A stretch of DNA of 64,000 nt from Prochilodus magdalenae. Taxonomy: Eukaryota > Chordata > Actinopteri > Characiformes > Prochilodontidae. The stretch lies in the NCBI GenBank assembly GCA_024036415.1, contig JAMWET010003611.1:1-64000 (forward strand), read 5' to 3'. A program made the translations under genes and the position numbers. Shown one piece after another: positions 20,576-44,214 of the stretch (the stretch's first letter is position 1; the number at the start of each line of letters is the position of its first letter). The notes beneath the pieces were generated by a model that saw only the letters and a list, made by a program, of their open reading frames with translations, ran no database searches and had not been told where the DNA came from.

Positions 20576-23500
20576 CTGTATACTGTGTAGAGTATATACT
20601 GTGCGGTGTCTGTATGTATAGTGTATATGTGGAGTCGGTGTGTGTATATGGTGTATACTGTGTAGAGTATATACTGTGCTGTGTCTGTATGTATAGTGTA
20701 TATGTGGAGTCGGTGTGTGTATATGGTGTATACTGTGTGGAGCGTATACTGTGCTGTGTCTGTATGTATAGTGTATATGTGGAGTCGGTGTGTGTATGTG
20801 GTGTATACTGTGTGGAGCGTATACCGTGCTGTGTCTGTATGTATAGTGTATATGTGGAGTCGGTGTGTGTATATGGTGTATACTGTGTAGAGCGTATACT
20901 GTGCGGTGTCTGTATGTATAGTGTATATGTGGAGTCGGTGTGTGTATATGGTGTATACTGTGTAGAGTATATACTGTGCTGTGTCTGTATGTATAGTGTA
21001 TATGTGGAGTCGGTGTGTGTATATGGTGTATACTGTGTAGAGCGTATACTGTGCTGTGTCTGTATGTATAGTGTATATGTGGAGTCGGTGTGTGTATATG
21101 GTGTATACTGTGTGGAGCGTATACTGTGCGGTGTCTGTATGTATAGTGTATATGTGGAGTCGGTGTGTGTATATGGTGTATACTGTGTGGAGCGTATACT
21201 GTGCTGTGTCTGTATGTATAGTGTATATGTGGAGTCGGTGTGTGTATATGGTGTATACTGTGTAGAGCGTATACTGTGCGGTGTTTGTATGTATAGTGTA
21301 TATGTGGAGTCGGTGTGTGTATATGGTGTATACTGTGTAGAGTGTATACTGTGCTGTGTCTGTATGTATAGTGTATATGTGGAGTCGGTGTGTGTATATG
21401 GTGTATACTGTGTAGAGCGTATACCGTGCTGTGTCTGTATGTATAGTGTATATGTGGAGTCGGTGTGTGTATGTGGTGTATACTGTGTGGAGCGTATACT
21501 GTGCGGTGTCTGTATGTATAGTGTATATGTGGAGTCGGTGTGTGTATGTGGTGTATACTGTGTGGAGCGTATACCGTGCTGTGTCTGTATGTATAGTGTA
21601 TATGTGGAGTCGGTGTGTGTATATGGTGTATACTGTGTGGAGCGTATACCGTGCTGTGTCTGTATGTATAGTGTATATGTGGAGTCGGTGTGTGTATATG
21701 GTGTATACTGTGTAGAGCGTATACCGTGCTGTGTCTGTATGTATAGTGTATATGTGGAGTCGGTGTGTATATGGTGTATACTGTGTGGAGCGTATACTGT
21801 GCTGTGTCTGTATGTATAGTGTATATGTGGAGTCGGTGTGTGTATATGGTGTATACTGTGCGGAGCGTATACTGTGCTGTGTCTGTATGTATAGTGTATA
21901 TGTGGAGTCGGTGTGTGTATATGGTGTATACTGTGCGGAGCGTATACTGTGCTGTGTCTGTATGTATAGTGTATATGTGGAGTCGGTGTGTGTATATGGT
22001 GTATACTGTGTAGAGCGTATACTGTGCTGTGTCTGTATGTATAGTGTATATGTGGAGTCGGTGTGTGTATATGGTGTATACTGTGTAGAGCGTATACTGT
22101 GCTGTGTCTGTATGTATAGTGTATATGTGGAGTCGGTGTGTGTATATGGTGTATACTGTGTGGAGCGTATACTGTGCTGTGTCTGTATGTATAGTGTATA
22201 TGTGGAGTCGGTGTGTGTATATGGTGTATACTGTGTGGAGCGTATACTGTGCTGTGTCTGTATGTATAGTGTATATGTGGAGTCGGTGTGTGTATATGGT
22301 GTATACTGTGTGGAGCGTATACTGTGCGGTGTCTGTATGTATAGTGTATATGTGGAGTCGGTGTGTGTATGTGGTGTATACTGTGTAGAGCGTATACTGT
22401 GCGGTGTCTGTATGTATAGTGTATATGTGGAGTCGGTGTGTGTATGTGGTGTATACTGTGCGGAGCGTATACCGTGCTGTGTCTGTATGTATAGTGTATA
22501 TGTGGAGTCGGTGTGTGTATGTGGTGTATACTGTGTGGAGCGTATACCGTGCTGTGTCTGTATGTATAGTGTATATGTGGAGTCGGTGTGTGTATATGGT
22601 GTATACTGTGTGGAGCGTATACTGTGCGGTGTCTGTATGTATAGTGTATATGTGGAGTCGGTGTGTGTATGTGGTGTATACTGTGCGGAGCGTATACTGT
22701 GCGGTGTCTGTATGTATAGTGTATATGTGGAGTCGGTGTGTGTATATGGTGTATACTGTGTAGAGCGTATACTGTGCTGTGTCTGTATGTATAGTGTATA
22801 TGTGGAGTCGGTGTGTGTATATGGTGTATACTGTGTAGAGCGTATACTGTGCTGTGTCTGTATGTATAGTGTATATGTGGAGTCGGTGTGTGTATATGGT
22901 GTATACTGTGTAGAGCGTATACTGTGCTGTGTCTGTATGTATAGTGTATATGTGGAGTCGGTGTGTGTATATGGTGTATACTGTGTAGAGCGTATACTGT
23001 GCGGTGTCTGTATGTATAGTGTATATGTGGAGTCGGTGTGTGTATATGGTGTATACTGTGTGGAGTGTATACTGTGCGGTGTTTGTATGTATAGTGTATA
23101 TGTGGAGTCGGTGTGTGTATGTGGTGTATACTGTGTGGAGCGTATACTGTGCGGTGTCTGTATGTATAGTGTATATGTGGAGTCGGTGTGTGTATATGGT
23201 CTATACTGTGTGGAGCGTATACTGTGCTGTGTCTGTATGTATAGTGTATATGTGGAGTCGGTGTGTGTATATGGTCTATACTGTGTAGAGTATATACTGT
23301 GCTGTGTCTGTATGTATAGTGTATATGTGGAGTCGGTGTGTGTATATGGTGTATACTGTGTAGAGCGTATACCGTGCTGTGTCTGTATGTATAGTGTATA
23401 TGTGGAGTCGGTGTGTGTATATGGTGTATACTGTGTGGAGCGTATACTGTGCTGTGTCTGTATGTATAGTGTATATGTGGAGTCGGTGTGTGTATGTGGT

Positions 23501-24360
23501 GTATACTGTGTGGAGCGTATACTGTGCGGTGTCTGTATGTATAGTGTATATGTGGAGTCGGTGTGTGTATGTGGTGTATACTGTGTAGAGCGTATACTGT
23601 GCGGTGTCTGTATGTATAGTGTATATGTGGAGTCGGTGTGTGTATGTGGTGTATACTGTGTGGAGCGTATACCGTGCTGTGTCTGTATGTATAGTGTATA
23701 TGTGGAGTCGGTGTGTGTATATGGTGTATACTGTGTGGAGCGTATACCGTGCTGTGTCTGTATGTATAGTGTATATGTGGAGTCGGTGTGTGTATATGGT
23801 GTATACTGTGTAGAGCGTATACTGTGCTGTGTCTGTATGTATAGTGTATATGTGGAGTCGGTGTGTATATGGTGTATACTGTGTGGAGCGTATACTGTGC
23901 TGTGTCTGTATGTATAGTGTATATGTGGAGTCGGTGTGTGTATATGGTGTATACTGTGCGGAGCGTATACTGTGCTGTGTCTGTATGTATAGTGTATATG
24001 TGGAGTCGGTGTGTGTATATGGTGTATACTGCGCTGTGTCTGTATGTATAGTGTATATGTGGAGTTAGTGTGTGTATATGGTGTATACTGTGTAGAGCAT
24101 ATACTGTGCGGTGTCTGTATGTATAGTGTATATGTGGAGTCGGTGTGTGTATATGGTGTATACTGTGTGGAGCGTATACTGTGCTGTGTCTGTATGTATA
24201 GTGTATATGTGGAGTCGGTGTGTGTATATGGTGTATACTGCGCTGTGTCTGTATGTATAGTGTATATGTGGAGTTAGTGTGTGTATATGGTGTATACTGT
24301 GTAGAGCATATACTGTGCGGTGTCTGTATGTATAGTGTATATGTGTAGTCAGTGTGTATA
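20576..24360. repeat. 75-bp minisatellite array, about 50 copies
   Basis: A strictly 75-bp unit (containing 'tgtgctgtgtctgtatgtat' and 'gtggagtcggtgtgtgtat') repeats across 3.8 kb. Units differ at few sites: GTGC[T/G]GTG, GTGT[A/G]GAGC, C/T in GTATA[C/T]/ACCGTG, TATATGG/TATGTGG. Two units lack 2 bp (about 21766 and 23864). Near the right end truncated units occur at about 24031 and 24240. Because 75 is a multiple of three and the unit lacks stops in some frames, it yields open frames on both strands of up to 1419 codons (24644-20385, -), 728 and 450 codons (+). I regard these as by-products. Confidence 0.95.
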
Positions 24361-24364
24361 TGGT

Positions 24365-24450
24365 GTTTCGAACCCCTGTCTCCCACATGTGGTAGTGGTG
24401 GTGGTGGTTTCCTGGTTGGTAGCGGTGTTTTCCGCTGAGCTACACCAACC
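24365..24450 (-). repeat. tRNA-like SINE head next to the 75-bp array
   Basis: On the - strand there is a pol III box A (GGTGTAGCTCAGCGG, 24446-24432) and a box B (GGGGTTCGAAAC, 24376-24365), spaced as in a tRNA with an enlarged middle (a GGT/ACC triplet run). The cloverleaf is not intact, so it is a SINE head or tRNA relic and not a working tRNA. The 75-bp array begins within a few bases of box B on its 3' side. Confidence 0.6.
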
Positions 24451-24452
24451 AT

Positions 24453-25741
24453 GAAACATCTTCCTCCAACTTGAGGGAGTTTTTCCTTGCCACCGTCACC
24501 TTTAGCTTGCTCACCAGCAGCTCCTTTCTTTTCTTTCCTTAATGAATTAGTTTTGCTGAATTTCTGAATTGTATACCACATACAGAGTACACAAGATTCA
24601 CCACAAGGTAAAAGCTGTCGGAGGTTGCTTTTAGTTTGGCCCATTCTTCAGAGAAATGAAGCTTCAGAGAAATGAAGCAGCCTATATAGTAGAAGTGTAG
24701 AATTTGGAAGAGACCAGCCATCCAGTGCAAACTGTCTCTTTACTGCAACAATTCACCTCATGCTGAATGAACAGACGACTTTATGATAGCAAACATGTTT
24801 ATTGCTGTCAATAAAAGATTCCCATTGTACTGTTTGTTCACTTCCCAATAAACCCTTTATCCTTATTGCTAAAATACATGGGCAATTCTCTAAAACTAAT
24901 TTGACAACTCACTGACATTACATGTAAGCCAATGGAAGGGGCTTCTCCCCAGGAAGGCACAAAAAGCACAGTGATTGCTACAGAAGACCTAGAAACACCT
25001 GAAAACAAAACTATGATACATAAACTTCATCATGAAAGTGTTTATAAAAGAGAATAAACAGAAATATGACAATATGACATGCTCTGTTATTATCACATAC
25101 ACCTAATCTAACATGCAGCCCAGTGAAAAAAAAAGTGTTGTTTTACCAAGAAGAATCTTACAGGTGAAAGCTGCCAGTCTAGGTTTACTATGAAAGTGAC
25201 TAAAATCACACCTATGGAGGAAAAACAAGTCATGAGCTCACCTGCTCATTTTCTTTTTATAAACACATTGTTTACAAAACTGCAACCTCAGTCATTTATA
25301 CAAAACATAACTGCGACAGCTATTTCTTTGTCATTTTAAAACGTTATTCACATTAAAGGCAGCTTATACTGAATTTGTCAGTCCCAGGGTTTGTTTTCTT
25401 TTGTGTTGTTTACCATTTGTGCACATTTCCTTCCAAACTGCAAACAATTCATAAACTTAGTGCCCAAGAAAGTATTATCTTGGTAAACTTATTTCTACTT
25501 TCTGCTTCATGATTTATATAGAATTTCTAAAGTCCTAGGTCCTAAAAGACACCATCCTACCTTGCATCCACTTGTTCAAAAATAACCCTAAAGAATTTGA
25601 ATTCTATGCTGCATCTGCCTAGCCTCAGAGATGAACCTGTGTCAGGTGCAAGATTTGTTTCAGTCACTCCTCTGCTATTTTGCTTCCAATACACCTCACT
25701 TCCTGCTCTCTTCTCCCTCCTGTGCACATCAACCTCTTGCC
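24453..25741 (-). other. Intergenic DNA and predicted srl 3' UTR
   Basis: 24460-24525 carries a fish-repeat motif ('gagggagtttttccttgcca'). A - strand AATAAA at 24798-24803 is the first good poly(A) signal after the srl stop codon, giving a 3' UTR of about 0.9 kb. No other gene was seen. Confidence 0.45.
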
Positions 25742-38417
<12,676 letters not shown>

Positions 38418-38452
38418 GTTGACTGCCAGGAGAACTCTGATAGCCCCAGTGG

Positions 38453-38461
38453 CTATATATA
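38453..38461 (-). promoter_or_regulatory. srl TATA box
   Basis: TATATATAG on the - strand, 36 bp before the srl ATG. If transcription starts about 30 bp downstream, the 5' UTR would be only about ten bases, so a real start site may lie elsewhere or a second promoter may exist. Confidence 0.5.
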
Positions 38462-41339
38462 CCATCCACAGAAGGTCAAGGGGCATGCCGCAAAGAGGCT
38501 GGGTATCCAGAGGGGACTGTTGGGTGGTCAGCATGTGTTAGAGTGTGCATGGGGGTTGGTGTTCACAGGCGTCATTGCAGGACAGCATGCCACTGAGGAC
38601 TACGCACTGAAGCAGCTGACTGTTTCTTTTAGCCACTCTGTTACGCCTGTGACACCAAAAGAGTACGGGCTCCCCAACCCCCATCTTAGGAGGGACACAC
38701 TTGTAGGCCAGTGAACCTCGACCAAAGGCATCCTATTATATTTTATTTTAAGGATTTTCAATTATAAAATACATGTGAGGTGGATCTGGCTGTATATTAT
38801 TTAAATACAGGTTTATTTAATCGGGTTAGATTCAGCTCTGCCTAAACCAGTGCATATGTAGCTCTAAACCAGGCTAAACAGCTTGTTCTGTTTGATCAAC
38901 AGGAATCAATTTTGTTATTAGGAGATATTAATTGAACCTGTATTTTTGTAAAGTTCTGTTCTGATGTCAGAATGGTGGCTCATATGCAAGCATAACAATC
39001 CTCTGAAGCTTACCTGCTGGGTTAAACTGATGCTAGCTCCAGAGAGTGAATAAACCCAGCCTAAATGGTGTCAGATAATCCCATGGGTCTTGGCATACAC
39101 ATGGTAAGAGGTAACCATGTAACACGAGAGTATTTTCAGGGACAGACCGAATCTGCTTTGCCTGATATGTGCTCTTTAATCATCACAGATCAACAAGAGG
39201 GCTCGTCAAGATATTTCATTACTGAGCAACACACGTATTTACTTTTGTAATGACATTTTGCTCTTCCTTCCTGTCTCCATTATCCTGGAAATAGAAGAAA
39301 TCCTGAATCTGCAAAGCCTGCCTCATAGTAAACCAGCAAAAACACAAGATTAGCGGGATTTCAGTCCACCAACCTTTTGAAATTTGAAAATGTTCAAATT
39401 GCGAATCAGAGAGAAAAGGTTAGGACAAGGTTAAAATATTAGAAAATCACTAAAACCGTGAGGAGAAATATCATGTGATGGAAAATGAACTTTAAAGCTG
39501 TAAAGTCATATGATCCCATTCCATCTGATCTTACAGCTTAGCATTTAGTTTATACACCGCACTGAACTCCCTTTACGTTCGGTACCTACACGCAAGTGGC
39601 AGACTTGTATGAGCTATAATAAGATTAAACGTGATTCTTTAATCGCTTGACGCAGGTGCAGTGACTGACAGCTACTGGCCCTGCAGATGGTCCAACCGCG
39701 GCGTATAGGGTTAGCATTTTAAAAATACTGAATCCAAAGTTTGTTCTGAAATGTGCTTCCTGAATTTGTCTCGTGCATTTATGTTTCCAGACACAAATGT
39801 TGATGGTGAAATGCTTGCAGAATTTAAGGTGGAATAGGAAAGCCAACTTCACCTTTGTCAAGGTGTGCACCGCTGGACTGGTGCTCATGAGGTGGACCGC
39901 TGTTCACAGTGTCTCACTAAGGTCCCAACATCAACCACAACCTTCTTATTATGTACAGTCATGTAAATAATATAGGACCGCCCTTAAATATTTAGCCCTT
40001 TATTACAAAGCATTACAAGACATCATTAATTGATCTTCTTTCAGAAAAAAAACTATACATAATTAATCATTATTTTATTAATAAATAATGAATAATAATT
40101 GCTTTACTTTTGCAAACACACTGAACATTTCATTTCTTATATGTTTAAGAACTTTTTAAGGACCCTGACTAATTCCTTTTTAAATTATATTGCGATGGTG
40201 GGAGTATCGGTTCTGCTTTGCAACTGGTCAGACCCCTGATCTCGGACTCTCATTTTAGACCATAACCCAAAAAAAAAAAACACTTCTCCTTATTAATACA
40301 AACGTCTAGGGAACATAACAGGATCACTCCAGGACTAATGTGCATGGCTGACCAACACTTACAGGGGCTGGTTAATCATTGGTGCATGAGGGGGTCACAC
40401 TAGTTACTGAAAGCAGGAGTTCACTTACATTTAATGTTGAATTGTTTTGTTTAATAAATGAACGAAAAGCTCTTTGTTTGCTGTGCAAATCTATTATTAC
40501 ACCAGTACAAAATGGAAACGGCTTGGCAGATGGCATTGCAGTTTCAGACTCAAGGTATGGGGGAGGAAAGAAACCTGTTAGGTCACATCATCCACATGGC
40601 GGTCACACTAAAAGCCATCATCTTGGATTCAACTTCAGTTTTTTAAATAGGAACAAAGGTATGTGACACAAACAATGCTGTGCTTCATGTAATATCATTT
40701 TATCAATTTTCTCTTCTGTACAAGTGATGCAAAGGATGGCGTTATGCCAGACAGAATGTGTAAAGATGATTCTTTATTCTGGTAAATGACCCACACGTGC
40801 CATGAGTTCAACCAAAGCCACACAAACAGGCTTTTCCATTACTCAGTTGTCGTACCAGATTCTAGGAAACTATAATAAGCAATAACTTGAAAGCTGGACA
40901 ATCAAGAACATAGTATATGGTAAGCAGTAGTAAGTATGGCGTGGTGAGTGGGGTGCCCGAATTGAGGAACCTTTCTTCACTGACAGAACACCAAGAGCAG
41001 AGTTACACAGGGTTGTTAGATACATGTTTAAACACGAGACCCAGTAAAGTAATTTCATCAATTAAGTACTGTTACAAAGCACATTTAACGTGTTTCCCCC
41101 TTCCCCCAACAGGTAGTGTTTAAAAGTGGATCACTGTCACGGTTTTACATGGGTGTTCAGAGTTTTTAGACACTGTACATTAACTACAGTACAGAATAGA
41201 ATATTGCTGTTTCTTCTCACAACACTTTAAAGTCGCTTTGGCACCGAGAAGCCCAAGCAGTGAAGTGTTTATGTTGTCCCGTTCTTCCTGTGAAGATGTG
41301 CAGGGACAGGCTCGTCATTGTCACATGTCTGGGGACGGT

Positions 41340-41690
41340 CAGAACTTCAGACAGGTCAACCCAGTACCTGTACCCTCTTCTTCCGCCGCCATGCCTTGTA
41401 CAGTGTGCAGCATATGATTTGCATTGTCTTGCATGTGCGTTCTTGGCATGTGTCGCCCTAAGATCTCCATGTACTTCTCTGTACTAGTACTAGTACTGCC
41501 ATTACAGAAGGGTAAACTAACTCTGCCAAGGGCACTGATACCACCTTATACCATGACAGACCCTGACCTTTGGACTTGTTGCTGAACACAGTCTAGAGGG
41601 TGCTTTTCATCTTTGGTCCAGAGCACACTGCGTCCATTTCCTCCAAAAAAGTTCTGGAATACTGATTCATCTGACCACAATACACATGTC
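41340..41690 (-). mobile_element. Tc1/mariner-type transposase relic
   Basis: On the - strand the translation includes 'WSDESVFQNFFGGNGRSVLW', then 'SGSVMV(stop)GGISALG', 'EKYMEILGRHM' and 'MQDNANHM'. These match the first (SDES) and second (QDNA) aspartate regions of Tc1-type DDE transposases. In-frame stops and missing sequence show it is dead. Terminal inverted repeats were not found. Confidence 0.7.
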
Positions 41691-42416
41691 CACTGTGTGA
41701 TGATCCAGTCAGTGTTCATCACTCAGACACATTCTTTCCTCTTGGACAAAATGGACAGATCCTCGGGGTTCACTTACCTAGAGTATTATGGCAAACTGAG
41801 AATTTAGGTGCTGTCGTCCACTGCTTTCATGTGTTCACTCAGGTTTGTAGATGGTTTAGCTGACATCTTAGGGAGCCCTCGTGTTTTTGTTACTCAGGCT
41901 GTGATAACTAGCCATGCCGGAGTCACTGCTGCACTTTGCTAGCACTGTTCGCTATATCCTGTTTTCAGTCACCCCTAACAGAACTGTCTGTCCATCTTGT
42001 GTGGCCCGATGCGCCGGCCCCCTGATACCGGTTTGATCACTAAGGAGCTTGCTTCTGTGGAAAGTTTCACCTGCATGCCACTAACCCTAACCCTGAAGAT
42101 GCTGCTGCCTCCACAGACTGAACATATTTAAGGTCAGACAGTGCTTCACCTGCTTCACAGACTACGCAGACATTCTTCCCTGCCTCACAATACACTGCAC
42201 TCTCCTCAGATTCCCACTGAAGGATTCTAACAGTGGAAGGATGACATTCATGGTTTTTACTGCGATATGCTGCCAGCAGTAGTCTTTTCTGATTGGCCAA
42301 TAGAAGTGGTCTAACGTCTGTCCAACAGCAGGCTGGTTTGTTAATCCCGGTTCTCTTTATTCAGTATTGTATATTCATGCACATTAACCCCAATTAACAG
42401 CTACATCTGATGTTGG

Positions 42417-42538
42417 CTACAGTACGGGTTCCTTTCCAGGTTTCTTTTTCTTCATGAGTTTGTCCTTGCCAGTGTCGCCCTTGCCATGCTGCGGGGGGTT
42501 GGACCCGGAAGTTTTCTGTGTGGCTGGTAATGGCCTGC
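42417..42538 (-). CDS. Unassigned terminal-exon-like segment, Lys-rich C-terminus
   Basis: A - strand frame with coding-like codon use ends 'QHGKGDTGKDKLMKKKKPG', then KEPVL and a TAG at 42417-42419. An AG at 42539-42540 would give a start in the phase left by the exon-like segment at 42946-42851, but other AGs are possible. I do not recognise the protein. It could be the last exon of a small gene between srl and tfap4, or a relic. Confidence 0.3.
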
Positions 42539-42850
42539 CTGCCATCCTGCATGTTCGGCAAGTGTTGGGTAGTGAACTTTACTCAAGCACTCCAGCAATG
42601 TGTCCTGTGTCTTCTTACTGTACAGCGACGACACACTATATTCACTCCACAATAAGTGGGATTGATAGAACAGCAGCAAGTGAAAGTTCATGCATTTCAA
42701 CTTGCTACTTATCACCGCCTTAAGAGAAACCTTCCAAAAACTCCAATCCATTTAATTCAAAGTGAAGCCCGCATTGTCATAGCCAAGGGCTTGGTATGTG
42801 TAGGGAAACTGAACCGGATTAAACCCAGTTTTAAATAAAAGGACACTTAC

Positions 42851-42946
42851 GAGGAGGACTAGCAATCACGCTTCTGACGTAGGGCAATAAACGCATGCCG
42901 TTCTTCTGAACCAGAATGTGTGACTTTAGGATCAGATTCCTGCGTG
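42851..42946 (-). CDS. Unassigned internal-exon-like segment
   Basis: 96 bp between a strong acceptor (pyrimidine tract, ACTGTCAG) and a perfect donor (CTC|GTAAGTG). In phase 1 it is open and reads 'RRNLILKSHILVQKNGMRLL', 'PYVRSVIASPP'. It lies upstream of srl exon 1 on the same strand. I do not recognise it; no first exon was found above it. Confidence 0.35.
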
Positions 42947-44214
42947 CTGACAGTGGGGGGAAATAATTAGCGTAGAAAAAATGCATCTGCTGAAACAGCT
43001 AAAAATATATTTATATCTTTATATTATACGTGATAAGTTTCACTCATGATAAGTTCGATAGAAATATGGCAATAATTCAGCTTATTCCACGCAGGCCTAA
43101 TGAGGGAGGAACTTACTGTGAGTCAGATTTATTTGAAAAGGAACATTTTTTAAACTCATATTACAAACTTGGACGTAAGCGCGGCAGGATGGTCTCATTT
43201 TTTCCCAGAATTATTCCCAATTTTTTGGGGCTGGCTGGTTTTAGTTTGGGCTATATCTAGCCAGGTGAACGTGTGTGAGTCAGACTTGGCGTAATCGGAC
43301 TAAGCTTTAGTTTTCTTGTGTGTGTGTGTTTATAACTAGGACTCCCAATATGAGCTGAACCTGTGACTTTACTTCAGTTGGGCATGTTTCCTTTTTTGTT
43401 CTTTTTTATTTAGTTAGGTGTTCATTTTTCTGGGATTCCCAGTTCTCTTAGTGAGCTCGGCATTTCTCCTATTTAAGCATTTAATATTAATTCCCCTATC
43501 TGCTGCCCTGCCACATCGTGTTCTACTTTTTTTACTTTTCCAATCTACCCGAGTCGTGCATCAGTTATAGGTTATTGGCTGAGAGTCAACCCCAGCTACT
43601 ATTTTAACTCCCCATCACTAGTGACAGAGCCGCTGTGTCAAAAATAACATTAGAAGACCACATTGAGCTGCTATCAAATCTGGCATCTGTCAAACGTTGA
43701 TTCATGCTCTTACATGCAGAGGGTATGGTCAGAACCTACTGTAGACTGCCCTGTGTCAGCAGTTGAAGCTGGTTAAGTAATGGTACGGTGAATGCTTTCA
43801 CTTTACACAGTTAGCCTATTCTAATAGCTACTAATGCACCATTAAGACACTGCATCACAAAGCACAAGCCGTCTCATAGTAAACCTAGGAACATAATAAT
43901 GACTTAGTAGTAAACTTCTGGACCGACCCTACTAATCAGATCAAACCCCCATCGGGAAAGTCTACAGCAATCACCTGCATTCCAAATAAAGAAATTTTAT
44001 CTTTAAGTGACATTGATTAGTAGGGAATTTAAAGTTTACTGACTGACTGTTGGACCCAGTGGTCTGGAATAACATGCTAACTGTTTTACTGGGTATCATT
44101 CTGGTGACCTAGCACCAACATACTCAACATACCAAATGACCTACAACGATTTGGGGAAATGCTGTGAAATAAACACACACAGCTACAATAACTTGTAAAA
44201 AACAAAGTACAAAC

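Larger units (their letters stand above)
38418..44214. other. srl-tfap4 intergenic region
   Basis: 5.8 kb. It contains the srl promoter, a Tc1 transposase relic (41340-41690), two unassigned exon-like segments (42417-42538, 42851-42946) and a CCCTAA patch (42080-42094). Elsewhere nothing was recognised. Confidence 0.5.

Noticed and set aside
20467..23917. 450- and 728-codon + strand Cys/Val/Tyr frames as genes
   Set aside because: Same repeat artefact. The break between the two frames is just the 2-bp shorter unit.
20576..24360. CRISPR-like array
   Set aside because: No unique spacers. It is a head-to-tail minisatellite in a vertebrate genome.
24365..24450. A functional tRNA gene
   Set aside because: Boxes A and B exist, but the distance between them is enlarged by a triplet run and the stems do not pair well; more like a SINE head.
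20385..24644. 1419-codon - strand frame as a real gene
   Set aside because: Nearly all of it is the 75-bp repeat, whose period is a multiple of three. Equally long frames exist on the other strand, and there is no domain or splice support.
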